Numbered from the stretch's first letter, positions 1 through 13,479 are shown. The stretch: DNA of 64,000 bases from Platycnemis pennipes (GCA_933228895.1 OW121847.1:89197656-89261655), one strand, 5' to 3'. The notes: generated from the sequence alone by a model not told the origin. Translations and numbers: made by a program.

Positions 1-559
1 TGACCTAAATTTGATATTCGACATATCGACAAAAGCAGTTCGAAATAGCATAGCAACTGAGCCTCTACGTCACAATGTGAGCAGTACACAAAGGCTACGA
101 ATGTAATATACGCAGCGTAAATGAAATCGTTTAATATTATAGGAAATAATTTTTTCCGGCCATTATTCACTAACACAATTTATGTCATTATTTATATTAT
201 TTATACTCAGATACATATGCAATATATAAGGGCTTACACATCAAAACTTAAACAGTGAAAATTTATTACTTCAATTTACTTGCGTACGGCAGTTTTACAG
301 GGGTTATCGGCGATAAAAAAATGGCTTAGAGTTTATATTCTCCAGAGTATTTTTAAAATTATTTTAAATCCTTACTGAATAACATCGAATGACATTAAAG
401 TGAATAATTACTTTGAGGGATGGCTGGTGACGAATTTTCATTCCGAACGCTGAGAACATATTTGATAAACAAACTCATTCTAGCATAACAAATTAATTTG
501 AGCTATAATTGAAATTTCAAATTGATCATAAACAATCCATTAATTAGTCAGAAATAAAC
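1..559. other. AT-rich DNA without recognised feature
   Basis: I see no coding potential, RNA gene or clear repeat here. Short frames are frequently interrupted by stops and the sequence is AT-rich. Confidence 0.6.
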
Positions 560-571
560 AAGGTAAAATAG
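560..571. repeat. Left 12-bp flanking direct repeat
   Basis: AAGGTAAAATAG, repeated without mismatch at 1134-1145 on the other side of the foldback element. Probable target-site duplication. Confidence 0.6.
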
Positions 572-660
572 ATTCTGAAGATTCAGGCGATATGGAGTGG
601 AAGCGAAACATGATAACACAGAAAGAAAAACACGAGCCAAATCCACAAAACTAAACTTTA

Positions 661-701
661 CTACGACCCGGGTTTCACTGTATTACAGCATCGCCAGGTA
701 G
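661..701 (-). ncRNA. Degenerate hammerhead ribozyme module, left arm
   Basis: Read on the minus strand: CTAC, then CTGGCGA (canonical core is CUGANGA, so A6 is changed to G), one extra U, helix II GCUGU/ACAGU with loop AAU, GAAA, and helix III ACCC/GGGU with no loop, followed by C17 and GTAG. CTAC and GTAG would form helix I. The helix III sequence is self-complementary, as in short-stem hammerheads thought to act as dimers. The A6 change probably makes it inactive. Confidence 0.55.
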
Positions 702-1044
702 CGTATATCAAAGATGCACCAACATATATATGAAAGAACCGAAATGGGGGGGAAGGGAGGGAGGAAAGGGGAGGAGCGTGGGAGTGGACGGTTATTGGTG
801 ATCAACAGAAGTGACCAGTGTGGGGAAAAGGAGTGTGGGAGACGTGGGCAGGAGTGGGTAACAGGGGGTGAGGTGGTCACAAATGAGTGGCAATTATAAA
901 AAAAAAACAAAAGTCTCGAAAGGTCTCGAAAGGAAAGTCTCGACCGTCCACTCCCACGTTCCTCCACATTTCCTCCCTCCCTTCCCCCTCCCCCCCCCCC
1001 ATTTCGGTTCTTTCATATATATGTTGGTGCATCTTTGATATACG

Positions 1045-1085
1045 CTACCTGGCGATGCTGTAATACAGTGAAACCCGGGTCGTAG
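1045..1085 (+). ncRNA. Degenerate hammerhead ribozyme module, right arm
   Basis: Mirror copy of 661-701. CTGGCGA is at 1049-1055, GAAA at 1070-1073, the self-complementary ACCCGGGT at 1073-1080 and the expected cleavage base C17 at 1081. CTAC (1045-1048) pairs with GTAG (1082-1085) as helix I. The same A6-to-G change is present in both arms, so it predates or was copied during formation of the foldback. Confidence 0.55.
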
Positions 1086-1133
1086 TAAAGTTTATTTTTG
1101 TGGATTTGGCTCGTGTTTTTCTTTCTGTGCTAT

Positions 1134-1145
1134 AAGGTAAAATAG
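1134..1145. repeat. Right 12-bp flanking direct repeat
   Basis: Exact partner of 560-571 (AAGGTAAAATAG). Probable target-site duplication of the foldback element. Confidence 0.6.
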
Positions 1146-3688
1146 GTATTCATCCTATACATATTTGGAGAGAATCATCAGAAATGCATATAAAAAAAGA
1201 ATTACTTATCATAGATTACTTATGATTGATTTACCGGTTTGTGTAGGTATAGATGGGCTCTCGTGTCATGATCCCTTTTTTCGTTTGATGTCATTCTTCA
1301 GTTCGGTATATCTACTACCTCCTTTCAATCCCAAACGTCTCGTTATTCTACCCCTTCCTCCCCACTTACTCAACACCCTTCTGTCACGTCTATTTTAAAA
1401 CAACTTCATTATCTGTTCCATCCAGCTTCTCCGCCCCCTCCAAATTTCAGTGAACATCCTTACCTCTAACTTTAGAGTCTCCACCTTTTCCTCGTCCGTC
1501 TTTCTTTCTACCCATCTAAACCTCTTCTTTAAAATAACCCAATAACTAAATATATTTTCATCTTCTTTGCGTAAGATCTAACTACCACTATTTCACAATT
1601 TCCTAATTCATTATGAATACATCTCAGAGCTTTGTATTTAATAAGACACTGTCAGTTTTCGTCGTATTTTACAGTACGTGTCGTTTACCATTTGTACTTT
1701 CAAAGATGAACAATGGTTAACATGGTTTTCAAAAATTAAAACCAAACACGAAAATCTTCTGGGAGATAAGATTACATAACAAATTTCTATCCCATCCAAA
1801 ATTAAAGCAAACAAGTTACGCATTCTTTCTGGATGCATAGGCACCCTAACAGTCCCAGTCATGTCAACTGTCCCAGTCAATATGTCATTAACTTAAACAA
1901 GAAAAAAGAGCACGTTTTAACGTCATGAGAAATACAAAAATTCGATTATTTTACTTCATTAACAAGTCCGGTTACCCTCGATGAAAAGAAATCACTAATG
2001 AGGAGAGTAGTCAAAAGTGGTTGACCAGAAATAATTAAGAAAATACTACTATCTCTCAGAAGAAAATTACTTAGGGTTTTAATTTAGGTTAACGGTGAGT
2101 CGGAAATTAGAACATAAAACTTTTATTGACTAATAAATTCAATCATCAACTACATAGCATACGTAATACGAGATTACTTTTTCACATACTGTGAACAATT
2201 ATGTAATTTATTTTTAAATCAGCAGGAAAAAATCATCACTTTTGTTATTTTTCCTCGAAATATAATACTTTTAAGTATCAGTGCATTACAATAATTTGTC
2301 TTACAAATGCGAGAAAGAAACTAAAAATAGGTACGTTTGTTCCTTAAGTTGGGAATAAATATTCAAATATTTGAAAATAGGAGTCATTATGAGTGTATTT
2401 GATGAACAATAAGTAGACAAACGGTCTAGCTGTGTGATTGGGCAAATTTATGTCTTGTTTAATTTTTCGCTCTCGCCTAGTTATGTCAGGTTCTGGTTTA
2501 TGAATTCTTTCGGTTAAAGAAGCGAACTGCGGATTAATAAAGGTTCTTTAAACCAAAAAGGTAAGACACCAGTTTCAAAATATATTTTATTGAAATCCAA
2601 GGCAAGCCCTGCAATTAAACGGATATAATAATCAATTTTATCTACCAAAACTGTTAACTAATCGTATTATTGGCAACAATTACGCTATTTTATTCCCTTC
2701 TGGCATATTATACCAATTTGCAGCCCATCACGGGCCAAGTACTTAGATATAACTTTCCCGCAGTTCATATTCCACATTTCAAGACTTCGCGGTCTTTCCA
2801 TGAGATCTCACACTAATATTCTCACTTAAAATTGCTACAATGTCATGGCCCGTACAAGTAATGCACTGAGAAAATATAAGTGTCACTGAAGTTTTAATTA
2901 TGCTAACCAAAATACTCACTATGACCATAGGTATCACAATAAAATCCGTAGAGGTCCCTAAACCCTACCAATAAATATCGATAAATTTAAAAAGATAAGC
3001 AGCGTATTTTTGAGTAACAGGATATATAGATGACAATTCAATTTAACAGGCTTAGCAATGTCTCTTAACAGCTGATTAGAGCCACTTTCTGTAGTATTAA
3101 CGTAATTATCTACTTTTGTATATAATATATTTACAAGATGGTACCATTTGTATAAGATAGCAGTTTTTAAACAACACATTTTGAGGACAGTATTGAAAAT
3201 GGAATTTTCATATTTTACAGTCAATAGATGGCCATATCATAGGAGAAAATAAAATTAAAATTTATAATTTACTCACTTCGGAAAATTTAATCCATCACTA
3301 GATTAAGTGAGGTTGCAAACCAAAATTACGACTTACATATCAATCCTCTGGCATATCATCAAAACATTCGCTTTGCAATGTATACAGCAGTTTTGGACAG
3401 CAATGAGATGAGGAAGAACAAGACGCAAATGAAAGAAGTTGGGTTTTCATTGTCATGTAATACATCAACTCTTCAACTTAGACGCAGAAATTGAATCGCT
3501 TCAAAGACACACCATAAATTATTGAATAAAAGTTATTTCAGCCGTACAAATTTATATTACATTAAATACTGTCAGTATATTAAGATACTTTTGCGGATCG
3601 ATCATTTTAACAGGCCACCACCTCATGGCCACTCATTCGGATCGGTTTAAGAAACCAGGCCAGCCGATCAAATAACTAACGTACTTAC
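1146..3688. other. No recognised gene; pyrimidine-rich 1310-1530
   Basis: AT-rich sequence with a pyrimidine-rich patch at about 1310-1530. Short open frames here have no recognisable domain. I see no RNA gene or repeat. Confidence 0.55.
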
Positions 3689-4034
3689 GCACGTTTTGCG
3701 ACATGCACTGGTGTCTTCCCTGCACTGGTCCCTACTTTCACTTTGACGAAGTTATAGTCTCCTATCTCACCTCTGCCACATTCAACCTCTCCCCCCGTCC
3801 CACCTCTCCAACGACGCAAGCAAGCAAGCACGGCACACATTGAAAGCATGGCCGTGGATAATTCCTCGTGAGGGTTGTTAAAATTCAACCCCAATAAAAA
3901 CACTGTCTCATGTACGACAAATAAAACTTTTAACGCCTTTTTTCGCTCGCAATAGTCGGACTGTACCTCTCCAACACTGATTTTTTTTAAGGTCTCTCCA
4001 TTAAAGTTCTCAGTCCGGCTTACAACCACCGGAG
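3689..4034 (-). CDS. Doubtful exon candidate, unknown product
   Basis: On the minus strand a stop-free frame of about 114 codons runs into a good donor-like sequence, GTAAGTAC (just below 3689), and an acceptor-like pyrimidine/CAG lies near 4035. The translation is hydrophilic, with a Gly/Glu/Arg-rich part and a few hydrophobic residues, and matches no family that I know. There is no ATG at the start of the open stretch, so it would be an internal exon. The Gly/Arg part comes from a local pyrimidine-rich tract, which also favours long frames by chance. A fortuitous frame is at least as likely as a gene. Confidence 0.15.
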
Positions 4035-4040
4035 CTGGTA

Positions 4041-6079
4041 GCAGCCTTTATGCGATTTTACAAACCAAAAAATAATGGAGTACATAAAATTTAGAGAAGA
4101 GAATATTGTAATTTGGATCGGCAGAAAAACTAAGTATTCTAGATTGTGATATGGTTTTTATCATCTTATGGTGAAAAAGATAACTAGTTATATGCATTAA
4201 CGGAAAATTAGTATTAGAAACACCGAATTAGAATGTATTAATGAAATGAAAACCTTAAAGGTGTTTTGAAATAACTTAATATCCAGAAATTAATTTAACT
4301 TTTTTTAGGCAACCCTAATAAATTTTGTATTCGGAAGAATGCGCTATAAAAGAGAGCCAATCTGTAATAGTAATTTATGGGAGAGAACATACAAAATCAT
4401 GATTTGATTAGATAAATGACTGTAGCATCAAAAATATCTATGAAAACGGTCTGAGGTAATTAGGACGGTAGGACGAGCCTTTACGCTTTCAGATGGACTA
4501 ATTGTGATTCCGTTCCCTAATGGTCCCAGAGAAGTGATGCAGTTAAAAGAACTGTTAATGAATGAGTCCCTTTATTGATGCTGCTTCCTAAAGATATAAC
4601 TCATACTTTGAAACTATTTGCAACTCCTACGTTCACAGGCTCTTCGTTGATGACCACAACCGTGTTCTGTGATCAAAACTTGGGGTTTATAGCTTCAATC
4701 AACTTGAATTTCCGCATTTGTAGGTAGTGGATTGCTACAAATTGTACACATACAGCTTATGGAGGACCAACTGTAACAAATACATCTATGGAAGGCAACT
4801 TCCATGTATTAGCATAATCAGAATATAAAAATGACTTAAGTATATGGGCTTGGTTTAATACATCATATGCTTTGCATGTGCCATTGCCAAATCAAAAAGG
4901 GAATTTAAGTATTTTTATTTGAGTAAAAAATTAAAAATATACCTAATATTAATCACCAAGCAAAACATTCTTAATTCTTTTCAATAGTTTAGGTGATCAT
5001 TTATATGTCAAAATTTTGCACCTGCAAAATAAATTAGTGTTCATTTGCTCTAAACTTCTTTCGAGGAATTTGCATACTTGTATTGCATTTCGAAAGAGAT
5101 GAGGCTCTCACTCATACCCTTAGATTCGATGAACATGGTAACACTTAATTAGAAGAAACAAGAGGAATGAGGCAGGAGACAAAATTTCTCCTGCGCAAAT
5201 CTCCTTAATGCATTTCATTTCCATTTCGCAGATTATTAGATGAGTATATTAAACAACATCATATGAGTGGATTTAATAGTCAACACATTATTGGAAATAA
5301 CTCTGCGAAAATTTTATTTGCCGGAAATATGCATAAAAATATAAAATCCCGAACCCGTATGCCGTTAGTAGGTAATATAATATATGTATATAAATGTCAA
5401 AAATACATAATACATGACTTACTTTAAGATAATGAGAATAAATGAACTTAAAGAGAATGGATAAACTATATGAGAATATAACCAGCGACTGGAAGGAAAC
5501 CGTAATCTCCAGGTCATTATAAGATTAAAACATTTTTATTTTCACGCGTAAGCTTCAGAAAAATAAGTGCTAAGAAAACAATGTCATTCTAAGACATACA
5601 GACATGCACATACTTTTCCCAACAAATACTGAAATGAGTCCTTTAAAGACGTGAGGATATGCGATCAGATTGTCAGAGTAATAGCAAGCAGGTTATCTAA
5701 CTTCACACAACTGAGCAAGATTAGGTGCACGTAGGTGGTTAGGTCTTCCTCCCGGATTCCTACAGCACGTTCACGTTCAAAGGATTGTCTTAACGCAACT
5801 TTGAGTCACGCATCAGTCTACAATAGCCTAAACACTGTGTCCGTACTCCGTTATCGTAAATCCAATGCGCCTTTACGAGCACTGTGAAACCAAACATTGT
5901 ACATATATATTTCATGAATGTTGTATGAATGTCATTGGACGTCATTTTGAAATATCAGCGTTTTTCGGTCTTAGGTGCTCAGGCTAGAGATTAGTTTGAG
6001 CAGGTACAGGCCGAAGTGGACAAACTCCTATGTAGGCACTAAAATGACAAATTCTATAAAAAAACCTAGTGTAATCCTG
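4041..6079. other. AT-rich DNA without recognised feature
   Basis: No coding region, RNA gene or obvious repeat seen. Confidence 0.6.
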
Positions 6080-6178
6080 AGACAAAGAAATTATCCTTGC
6101 CTAAGCGAGACTCGAAACCGCCATCCTAGGGCTGCAAGGAAAGCGGATTACCAGCTTCGCTATAGCAACCGGCCCAAT
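6080..6178 (-). mobile_element. tRNA-derived SINE relic
   Basis: Minus-strand polymerase III promoter-like elements: an A-box-like TAGCGAAGCTGG (6151-6162) and a B-box-like GGTTTCGAGTCTC (6107-6119), about 30 bp apart as in tRNA genes. The cloverleaf is incomplete, so it is not a functional tRNA. It sits beside the GC-rich island, and its 3' end and any target-site duplication are not clear. Confidence 0.5.
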
Positions 6179-6199
6179 TTGGAAACATTTTCCGGAAAT

Positions 6200-6960
6200 C
6201 TCATAATTGAAAACGGTGCGATCCTACGTCCAGAGTTGATTGCTCGCGCCAATCGGCCTCCTTCCGTTCGTAAGACCACATTCCGGAAAAGGAGCAGCAG
6301 AAGAATGGGCGTCGCTATGGCGCCGGGAATCTCGAGCTCCCGCCGCCGCTTAAGCAGCACCAATACCCGTGGACCAACTTTCATTCACGTGAGGAGGATG
6401 GGAGGGAGGAAGGAGAAATGGGATGTGAAGGAGATGGTTGGGGACGGTCAAGAGGGAGGGAGGAAGCGCGTGGAGATGGACGGAAGGTATGGTTTTCCAT
6501 TCCGAAGCATTTTGGGCGCTATCACCGGTGTGGATTGGGAGATGGCGCCGTAAACAAAGCGTTGGCTTAATTAGTGAACGAAGGCAAACAGCCTTGAGGT
6601 GGAGAGGAGACCGGCGGGCGTTGGGAGTCTACGGATAAGAAGGGGAAGATGTCTCTGCGTTAAACGTGGACGAGGAAGAGGAGGAAAGGGGAGTGGAGAG
6701 GGAGGGGCTGCTAAAGACGCGATAGAAGGGCCTGGATTCAGATAAGTGTGGGTTGAGAGCGGAAGAAGGCGCGAGGATAAGGAAAGGGAGAGCGGAATAA
6801 AGATTCTGAATTCCGAGTTGACTTAACGGTTGGAAGAGAAGATGTCCCCCGCACTTACGAGAATTAGAAAGTTGAGAGAACCGTAGAGGCCTGTGAGGTG
6901 ATAAGTAACATTTTGGATTCGAGGGAAAAATAAGACTAAAAACCGATGAGAAATAAAACA
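6200..6960. other. GC-rich island with long purine tract
   Basis: CpG-containing sequence (6200-6380) followed by a strongly purine-rich plus strand (about 6390-6960), built of GGA, GAG and AAG runs. Open frames are long here on several strands because stop codons are rare in such composition; I do not call them genes. It could be a regulatory island or an old repeat. Confidence 0.5.
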
Positions 6961-6964
6961 AAGA

Positions 6965-9010
6965 AAGGGGCCGAAATGAATACTTCGGTAAAACAAATCT
7001 AACAAATTCTATTGAATGAGACGGCTCTTCATCGTATGTAGATACCTAATAGTTCATGCATTTCTGACAAATTCATACGATCAACGACAAACAACAGATG
7101 GGATTCCAATGAAAATATAATTAAAAATGAATTTCAGCACAAAAGGTTAAGTACCTAATGGCACCATCATAAACATAATCAAAATCATCTATTTTGTTTG
7201 AAACTCAAAGCCTTATATGACAATATTAAGGCCAGCATTTCCAAATGCACGAATACATATGACCACTATATCAAATATTTTAACTTTAGTAATTGCCTTC
7301 ATACGGTTATGAGGGTACAAAATATTTACATTTAGACTATCAGTGTAATTATGTCTTTGAACGTGATAATCAATATAAGGATTAATAGCATTTTCACTCT
7401 CAATATACAACTAATGGCGAAGTCGATTTTCAATATATCACGGCACTACATAAAATTCTAAAATTATTATCAGTGAGAGAAAAAGGGACCCGAAGACTTC
7501 CTGAAGAAATCATGGCACAATGGTACAGTTTAGAGACGGAACATACAAGAAGCTAATAATTTAAGAGAATTAAAGTTTCGTATGTGCGCTCAGTGGTCCA
7601 TTATCCAACATTATTTGGCGAAAACGTTTTTCGATCTCAACCTTCCTTCTAACCTGTCATACGAGCTTCGTAGTCTCATTTAATGGTTTATAGTTGTTGT
7701 CTCAGTACAAGAATTCAACAAATGCATTAATTTAATCTTTAATAAGCTATATTACGTAAATATTTGCTATAGTTATAGATTTAAAAATGAATCAAATTCA
7801 TCATCGTTTCTGGAACGGCTACTATCACCCTCGATTGATTATTAATTCATTCCCTTCCATTCACGCTGGGTCCAAATGACGCTTTTATACTAATCAAAAC
7901 CTTTTTTATTACTCATCTGTATAATAAAATCGGGAAATTAAAATTCATCTAACTGCTTGTCAGTTCTCCAAAGCAATTCATGTAAATATGGGGATTGTTT
8001 TAAATAAGTTAAAACCAAAGATATATCCATAAAATCCCATGGAAAACAAACATAATTCTCCCAAGAATTCCTCGTTCATAAATCATCTTTTCACGATTGA
8101 TGTGGTACATTGCTTCTAAATAGTCGTAATGTTAGGCCTGCAGTATTAGAAATGGAAAAAAACTAATATTTATTACGTGATACTAGGCTCTACTAATTTT
8201 TTAAACTTGTTTACATCAAAGATGGATAGTGGTAGATATAGACTTGAAACTGCCTCAGCTATCAAGGTAAGTTTAAGCCAAGCTCCATTCCTAAAATGCC
8301 CGAGGCGGGATTCCTACTCACAAATTCCGTTTTATTCAGGAAGATGCGCAGCTAACCTTGTGTAATACAGCTACACATGAAGAATACGGTCACAAAAGAG
8401 ACAAACGGTAAAATAACTGATAAGAGTTTACAATAAATTAATATAACAGAGTATATGATATCGCAAGTAAACATAAAGGTATAGCTTTGAGATTTGATTT
8501 CATTTTGACTAAATATTTTAAAAACCTTTAAATCTTAAATTCAAAACTACATCATAAAAATATGGCCCAGATGCGAATTAAATACCAGGGTGTTTTGGAG
8601 TGACTGCATTTTTAAGTCAATGCCAACAAATTTCAATGACAAAGATTCGCTTCTCACTTGATTCCTCTTGTTGGCTGCGTTCAATCAAACAGCTGATGCT
8701 GCATTTTCTATCCAGAAATTTACATAAAGGTTATATGCCACAGAGAATGATTGTGCTAACACTAAGAGAAGTTCATTTCTTTCTAAGAAGACAACCACAT
8801 ACTGCCTGACCGTATGTCAGCATTAATTTCCAACTCGCATCACATTTCATGACGGAAAATCTCACCGAGTGAGAAGTGAATTTAGAGCAAACAAGGGATA
8901 CCATTATTATACATTTATATTAGGTAATAAACCGAACACTACATCAGAATATCAGTTCTAAAGACTAACGTACGCTAAAGTAATACTCCATCGACAGTAT
9001 CATCAATAAA
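6965..9010. other. AT-rich DNA without recognised feature
   Basis: Only short frames, with no recognisable protein, RNA or repeat. Confidence 0.6.
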
Positions 9011-9015
9011 AATGT

Positions 9016-9900
9016 TCACGGAAAGATTTTCGTCACGAGCGAGCACAACAAAGTAAAATTTAAAAAAACACGTGATGGGAAAGCACCGAAACTTATACTT
9101 GAAAAAAAAAACGAATCAGTCACTCTTCGTGAGCCAAGAAAAATGAGCACGCGAACGAAAAAAAAAGCACTAATATTTCTAGGAGTCCTCCATATTCTTC
9201 TCGACGACCAGAAGAATTTTGCAAGGCCAAACCCAGCCTTCGGACGAAAAAGACGAATCGGTCGCCTCCTCCAGAGGAGCAATCTCAGCCGTGAAATAAA
9301 GCATGCAACCGTAAAAGTGCAAAGGGGAACTCGAGGTGAACAAGGGGGAGGGAGGAGGAACGAAGGAGATGTCGAGGGCAGGGGAAAAAAAACCAACGAC
9401 AAGGCGAAATTAAAAATAAAACGTCTCGAGTTTCAGCAACTCAATGGTTGAAGTTCATGCATTCCCACGCCGAGATGTACTCGCGTGCAGAGGGAAGGAG
9501 ATATTAGATGTCGGCGGGAGCGTGGGCGTAAATGACGGCGACGAGATGAGAAAGTACACCCATCTGGAAGATTGGTGGGCACGGCACGGGAAAGGAATAA
9601 GAAGACCAAATAGAGAGGTCCCCGGAACGGGAATGAGAGAAAAAGAGAGAGAGACGGGAAGGAAGAAGAGGTGAAAGGAGAAAGGAATGATGATACGGAG
9701 GGCTTGCGAGTGAGTGTCGCCGTGACCGTGGGATGAAAATAAAGGGGATGTCACCAATGCGTGTAACGAACTTTTTTTTATCTTCGTGAAGTGGAACTGG
9801 TGGGGGAGCGCGCGAATAGGATCTGTAAGAAGATATTTATTCCCCGTCCATAACGCCGGCGCTCTGAAAGCACCATGAGAGAAAGTCCCCCCCAATTTAC
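9016..9900. other. GC- and purine-rich island
   Basis: CpG-containing, purine-rich on the plus strand (about 9320-9700). Overlapping open frames occur on both strands with Arg/Lys/Gly-rich or Ser/Pro/Leu-rich translations, as expected from base composition. No domain recognised. It resembles the islands at 6.4, 14.3, 29.2 and 45.4 kb in texture. Confidence 0.5.
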
Positions 9901-12900
9901 AAGGCAATTGTTTCCCCTCGACTTTAAATGTATGTACATCCTACTCCCCCAAAACTTATAAAAAACATTTAGATGGTTGGCCTCATTTGATCCGCAATAT
10001 AAATTATTCATAACTTTTCTCCCTTTGCCTGGGATCATACATGATCCTGCTACAAGGTCATCAAAGCTACTCACGTTTTAAGGCCAAGGCATGAAATGTA
10101 CACCAATCCTCCATTCAATTTTCCCACCTTAAATGGCACCCCGGTGAGCTTTCTAGTTTAATTCAAATGAAATTCGTGGTTAATATTCATTATAGAAACA
10201 AGATGACCCCTTAAAAATTAACTAACAATGGCCACTATTGAAAATTTAGAGATAGACAGACATTAGATCCTATTTCACCAAGAGATAAAAAACAATTCGT
10301 ATCATTAAAAGTGTTTTGAAGTAAAACGCAAAATTTACCGTGATTGCAATGTAACCAACATTCGGTTTGAAAGCATTTGTGGTGTGCTATAACAAGTAAA
10401 ACACACTTTTAGTCAAACAGAAGTCTCTCTTTAGCAAAGTTCTTCACATTATTTTTTACTAAAACTAAACGCGATAAATTGCGAAATATTTCTTCGGTTT
10501 TGATAATTAATCTAAATTTGTGTAGAGGAAAATGTTTCCTGACCAGGATATTTATGTTTGATTTCCTGAGCGAAGGAAGCTCTCAATCAAGATTATTTAA
10601 CCCCAGCTTGAGCTTGGCTACTTCTCTCTTGCACCTAAAGACCTAAGCGGGGCGTGAAATTTTGATTGTCTACAAAACAGAAAGTACATCTTTTACATTC
10701 TTAGTGGAAGAAAATAATGACCATGTTGTTCAAGGAGCCTCTAAAAATTACAATTTAGACTAAAGAAAAAAGACTCCAGAAATTACATCCCTGCAAGAAA
10801 ACCATGAAATACTTACCAAGGATAAGTATGCAATGTTTACGCACGGTCTACTGACTAGGCTGTAAGCGACTCTTTTAATTCTATAGCGCAAGCAATCTTT
10901 ACAGCTTTAAGTTTCTCCAGCTAAAGATAAAACGGAAACAAAAAGTGCTGGTGTTATGTAAGAATGCTTAATAGTTCAGAGTAACATAAACAACAATGTA
11001 AATTTCCAATAATGCCTCTCTCTACAATACCCATCCTCTCAAATTTCCTTCGAAAAGATTCAGGCAATGACACTCCATCTTGAAGAAACTTCTCGTGACC
11101 AATCTCTCGTACCCCTCCTTTTATACGTACGCTCTAGTGACATTAAAGTATTTACAAACCTATCTCTCTTCTCAGTTTCAACAACTAAGGATCATAACAA
11201 CATTACTTTAGAACGAAAAAATCTCAACGTGAATTTTAATGTAATTTTCAGCATTTCGGGGGAAAATTTAACAAGCCAAATTGTTGAAAATATGATATTA
11301 AAAGTATTGTCAGCGTCCAGTTCAAAAATTACCTTGTGCAGCAGGCACCGATAAACCTGGGGATAAAACAGAATAATAGCACGAACGAGACCGGAATGAA
11401 GATAACATCGTTTCAGTATTTTTTTTCCTTCGCGACCTTCAACACCCGTTTAGTAAAACCATGATTTGTCCTTAAATCTGGGGCCAATATTATGCCATTT
11501 GAGGGTCAGGCAACTACAGATGGATTTTTATAGAGGGATACAGCTTTAACATCGCGTAGAGAGTTCAAATCGTAAGCAAACGCCCATTGTACGGCCAAAA
11601 TCCTAGTTTTCATGCATCAACATTGTCCCTAGCCCCCACCTCTCCCCATTTGAAACGAATTATTTCGCCAAACCATTCAGAGGCATTTAGGAGATAATGA
11701 ACCACTTGGCACTCTAACGGGCCGGCTGAAATCTTTTGAACGACATGAATGCATCACGGGGGCGTTACGGCGAAGCCTCGTTCAATCAAATGAGACCGTT
11801 GGTCTAGCATTGTTCCAGTTGATACCGACTGCTCAGTAAATGAGTTCAGCACCTAATGGAAGAGGATGATGTAGTGCCGTACGCAAGCAAGGAAGTTTCT
11901 AATGGTGCAAACTTTCAGGAAAGCAACAATAAATCTGCTTTTCCATTTAAAATCCCAAATATAGCGCTTTTGATTAGCATCCGCACAAAATGCTTAACGT
12001 ATAACTGTTAGAAGACTGATGAAATAATCACAAAAGATGAATTTGACAAAAAAATATGTGGCCTATTGAGGTCATCAGTGTTTTAGTCTTACAATTAGCA
12101 CAAACAACTGCTTAACTCAATTATTTTAAATATGTATATAAGATAGCACTCAACCATGTCAATTTTCCAGCTATTTTAATGTTGTATATTTAAGATGTTT
12201 CTCATGCAAATGTTTAGTCACATTCGATCTGTATACTACAAAATTACGTCTCCGTAATTAGCATTTATCTGACATTTATTCTTCCAATCGATTTTGACTG
12301 AGTGACATTTAGCTCCATACCCTTTCTTTGAAAACATTTATCAATTAACTTACTTTATTACAACACATGTTACTTTTTAGAGCTTGAAAAATAATTCTTT
12401 TAAATGTTTCTGTACTTATATTTATGAAAAACGCGCGATTCGTATGGGAATAATCAAAATTTACGCATTTATGCTTACACCTTTCATTTTTTTTCTCATC
12501 AATAACAACAAAGCCAAAAAAATCCCATTGGTTAAATGCGCATGGGCCGTAAATCCTAATTATATAAATTACATGTATCTTTTCACGAGTAATGAGACTA
12601 GTCACAGATGATTTCGGAAAACCGAGGAGATTTTTGGGTAAATCAAACATCAATGAGTCGATGCAACACGATTAAATATCTAAAAAGGCGTATGTGAGAT
12701 TATTACATCAAGAATTACAGAAATGCAGAAGTAGATGTTTTTGCCAAATCATACGCATCTATTTGAGGGCTATGACCTATCGATTTAGCATTTGCTCACT
12801 GATTTAAGATATAGTCTTGATTAGTATTTCCAGTATTCATTGTAATCATCAAATGCTAGCACCCAAATAGACTAACTTCATCAATCCTACTTATCATCAA

Positions 12901-13293
12901 GTTTTTCAGCAGGTTTATCTGGGACGCAATTTTGAGGCCTACAACAACAATGATCGGATTATCATCAGTATTCAGTCATGACGTTTGACGAAAATTACCC
13001 ATTTTACATTTTATGCAAACTCAGGGGCACTGCTTGCTCACCGTAGAAACCGTAAATGTGAGTACATCATTTACTCAATGAGCACTGAAATTACTGTCTG
13101 CATTTTATGGCAAACTTGATTTGGGCTGGGATGGCGTATGATGTAGAAGGCGTGCTCTTCGTTAACCAGCGGTTCTTGGAATGTGCCTTAAATATTATGC
13201 GGTTCTCGGAAAAACAGGTGTCCTCTTGCTGCCTGCCTTTTTGATTTTATTTCAATATGCTTCTGATTTCATCCATGCCTCAATGCCATAAAG
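9901..13293. other. AT-rich DNA without recognised feature
   Basis: No supported gene or repeat. Short frames around 11.1 and 12.4 kb have no recognisable content. Confidence 0.6.
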
Positions 13294-13415
13294 GAGCATA
13301 ACTCTTACGTAAGTGATTATAATTTCGTTCTTTATTCCAGTATTTCCATATATATTTCCTGAGCATAACTCTGACGTAAGTGATTATAATTTCGTTCTTT
13401 ATTCCAGTATTTCCA
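13294..13415. repeat. Two-copy tandem duplication, 67-bp period
   Basis: A 55-bp unit at 13294-13348 is repeated at 13361-13415 with one mismatch (CTCTTACG against CTCTGACG). A 12-bp spacer lies between the copies. Looks like a recent slippage or unequal-exchange duplication. Confidence 0.9.
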
Positions 13416-13479
13416 GCCGTAAGTAGATTTTCCTTTTTGCTGAAAGCTCTCTTCACCTGGGTTATTCTGTTTATTTATT

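Larger units (their letters stand above)
572..1133. mobile_element. Foldback element with hammerhead-like ends
   Basis: Two long inverted arms (about 618-792 and 943-1129) surround a loop of about 150 bp. The arms match closely for roughly 110 bp at the outer side and then continue through a purine-rich arm facing its pyrimidine-rich complement. The 12-bp word AAGGTAAAATAG lies immediately outside on both sides (560-571 and 1134-1145), which looks like a target-site duplication. Each arm carries a hammerhead-ribozyme-like module (661-701 minus, 1045-1085 plus) facing outward. The left 46 bp inside the direct repeat are not mirrored on the right. It has no coding sequence. The modules resemble those of Penelope-like elements, so I infer a non-autonomous relative of that group; a DNA-type foldback is the alternative. 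Confidence 0.7.

Noticed and set aside
5975..6553. 192-codon plus-strand open frame
   Set aside because: It runs across a tRNA-derived SINE on the other strand and into a purine tract; no domain visible.
9016..9907. Several overlapping frames of 100-150 codons on both strands
   Set aside because: Stop-poor composition of a purine-rich island explains them; residue mix is low-complexity.
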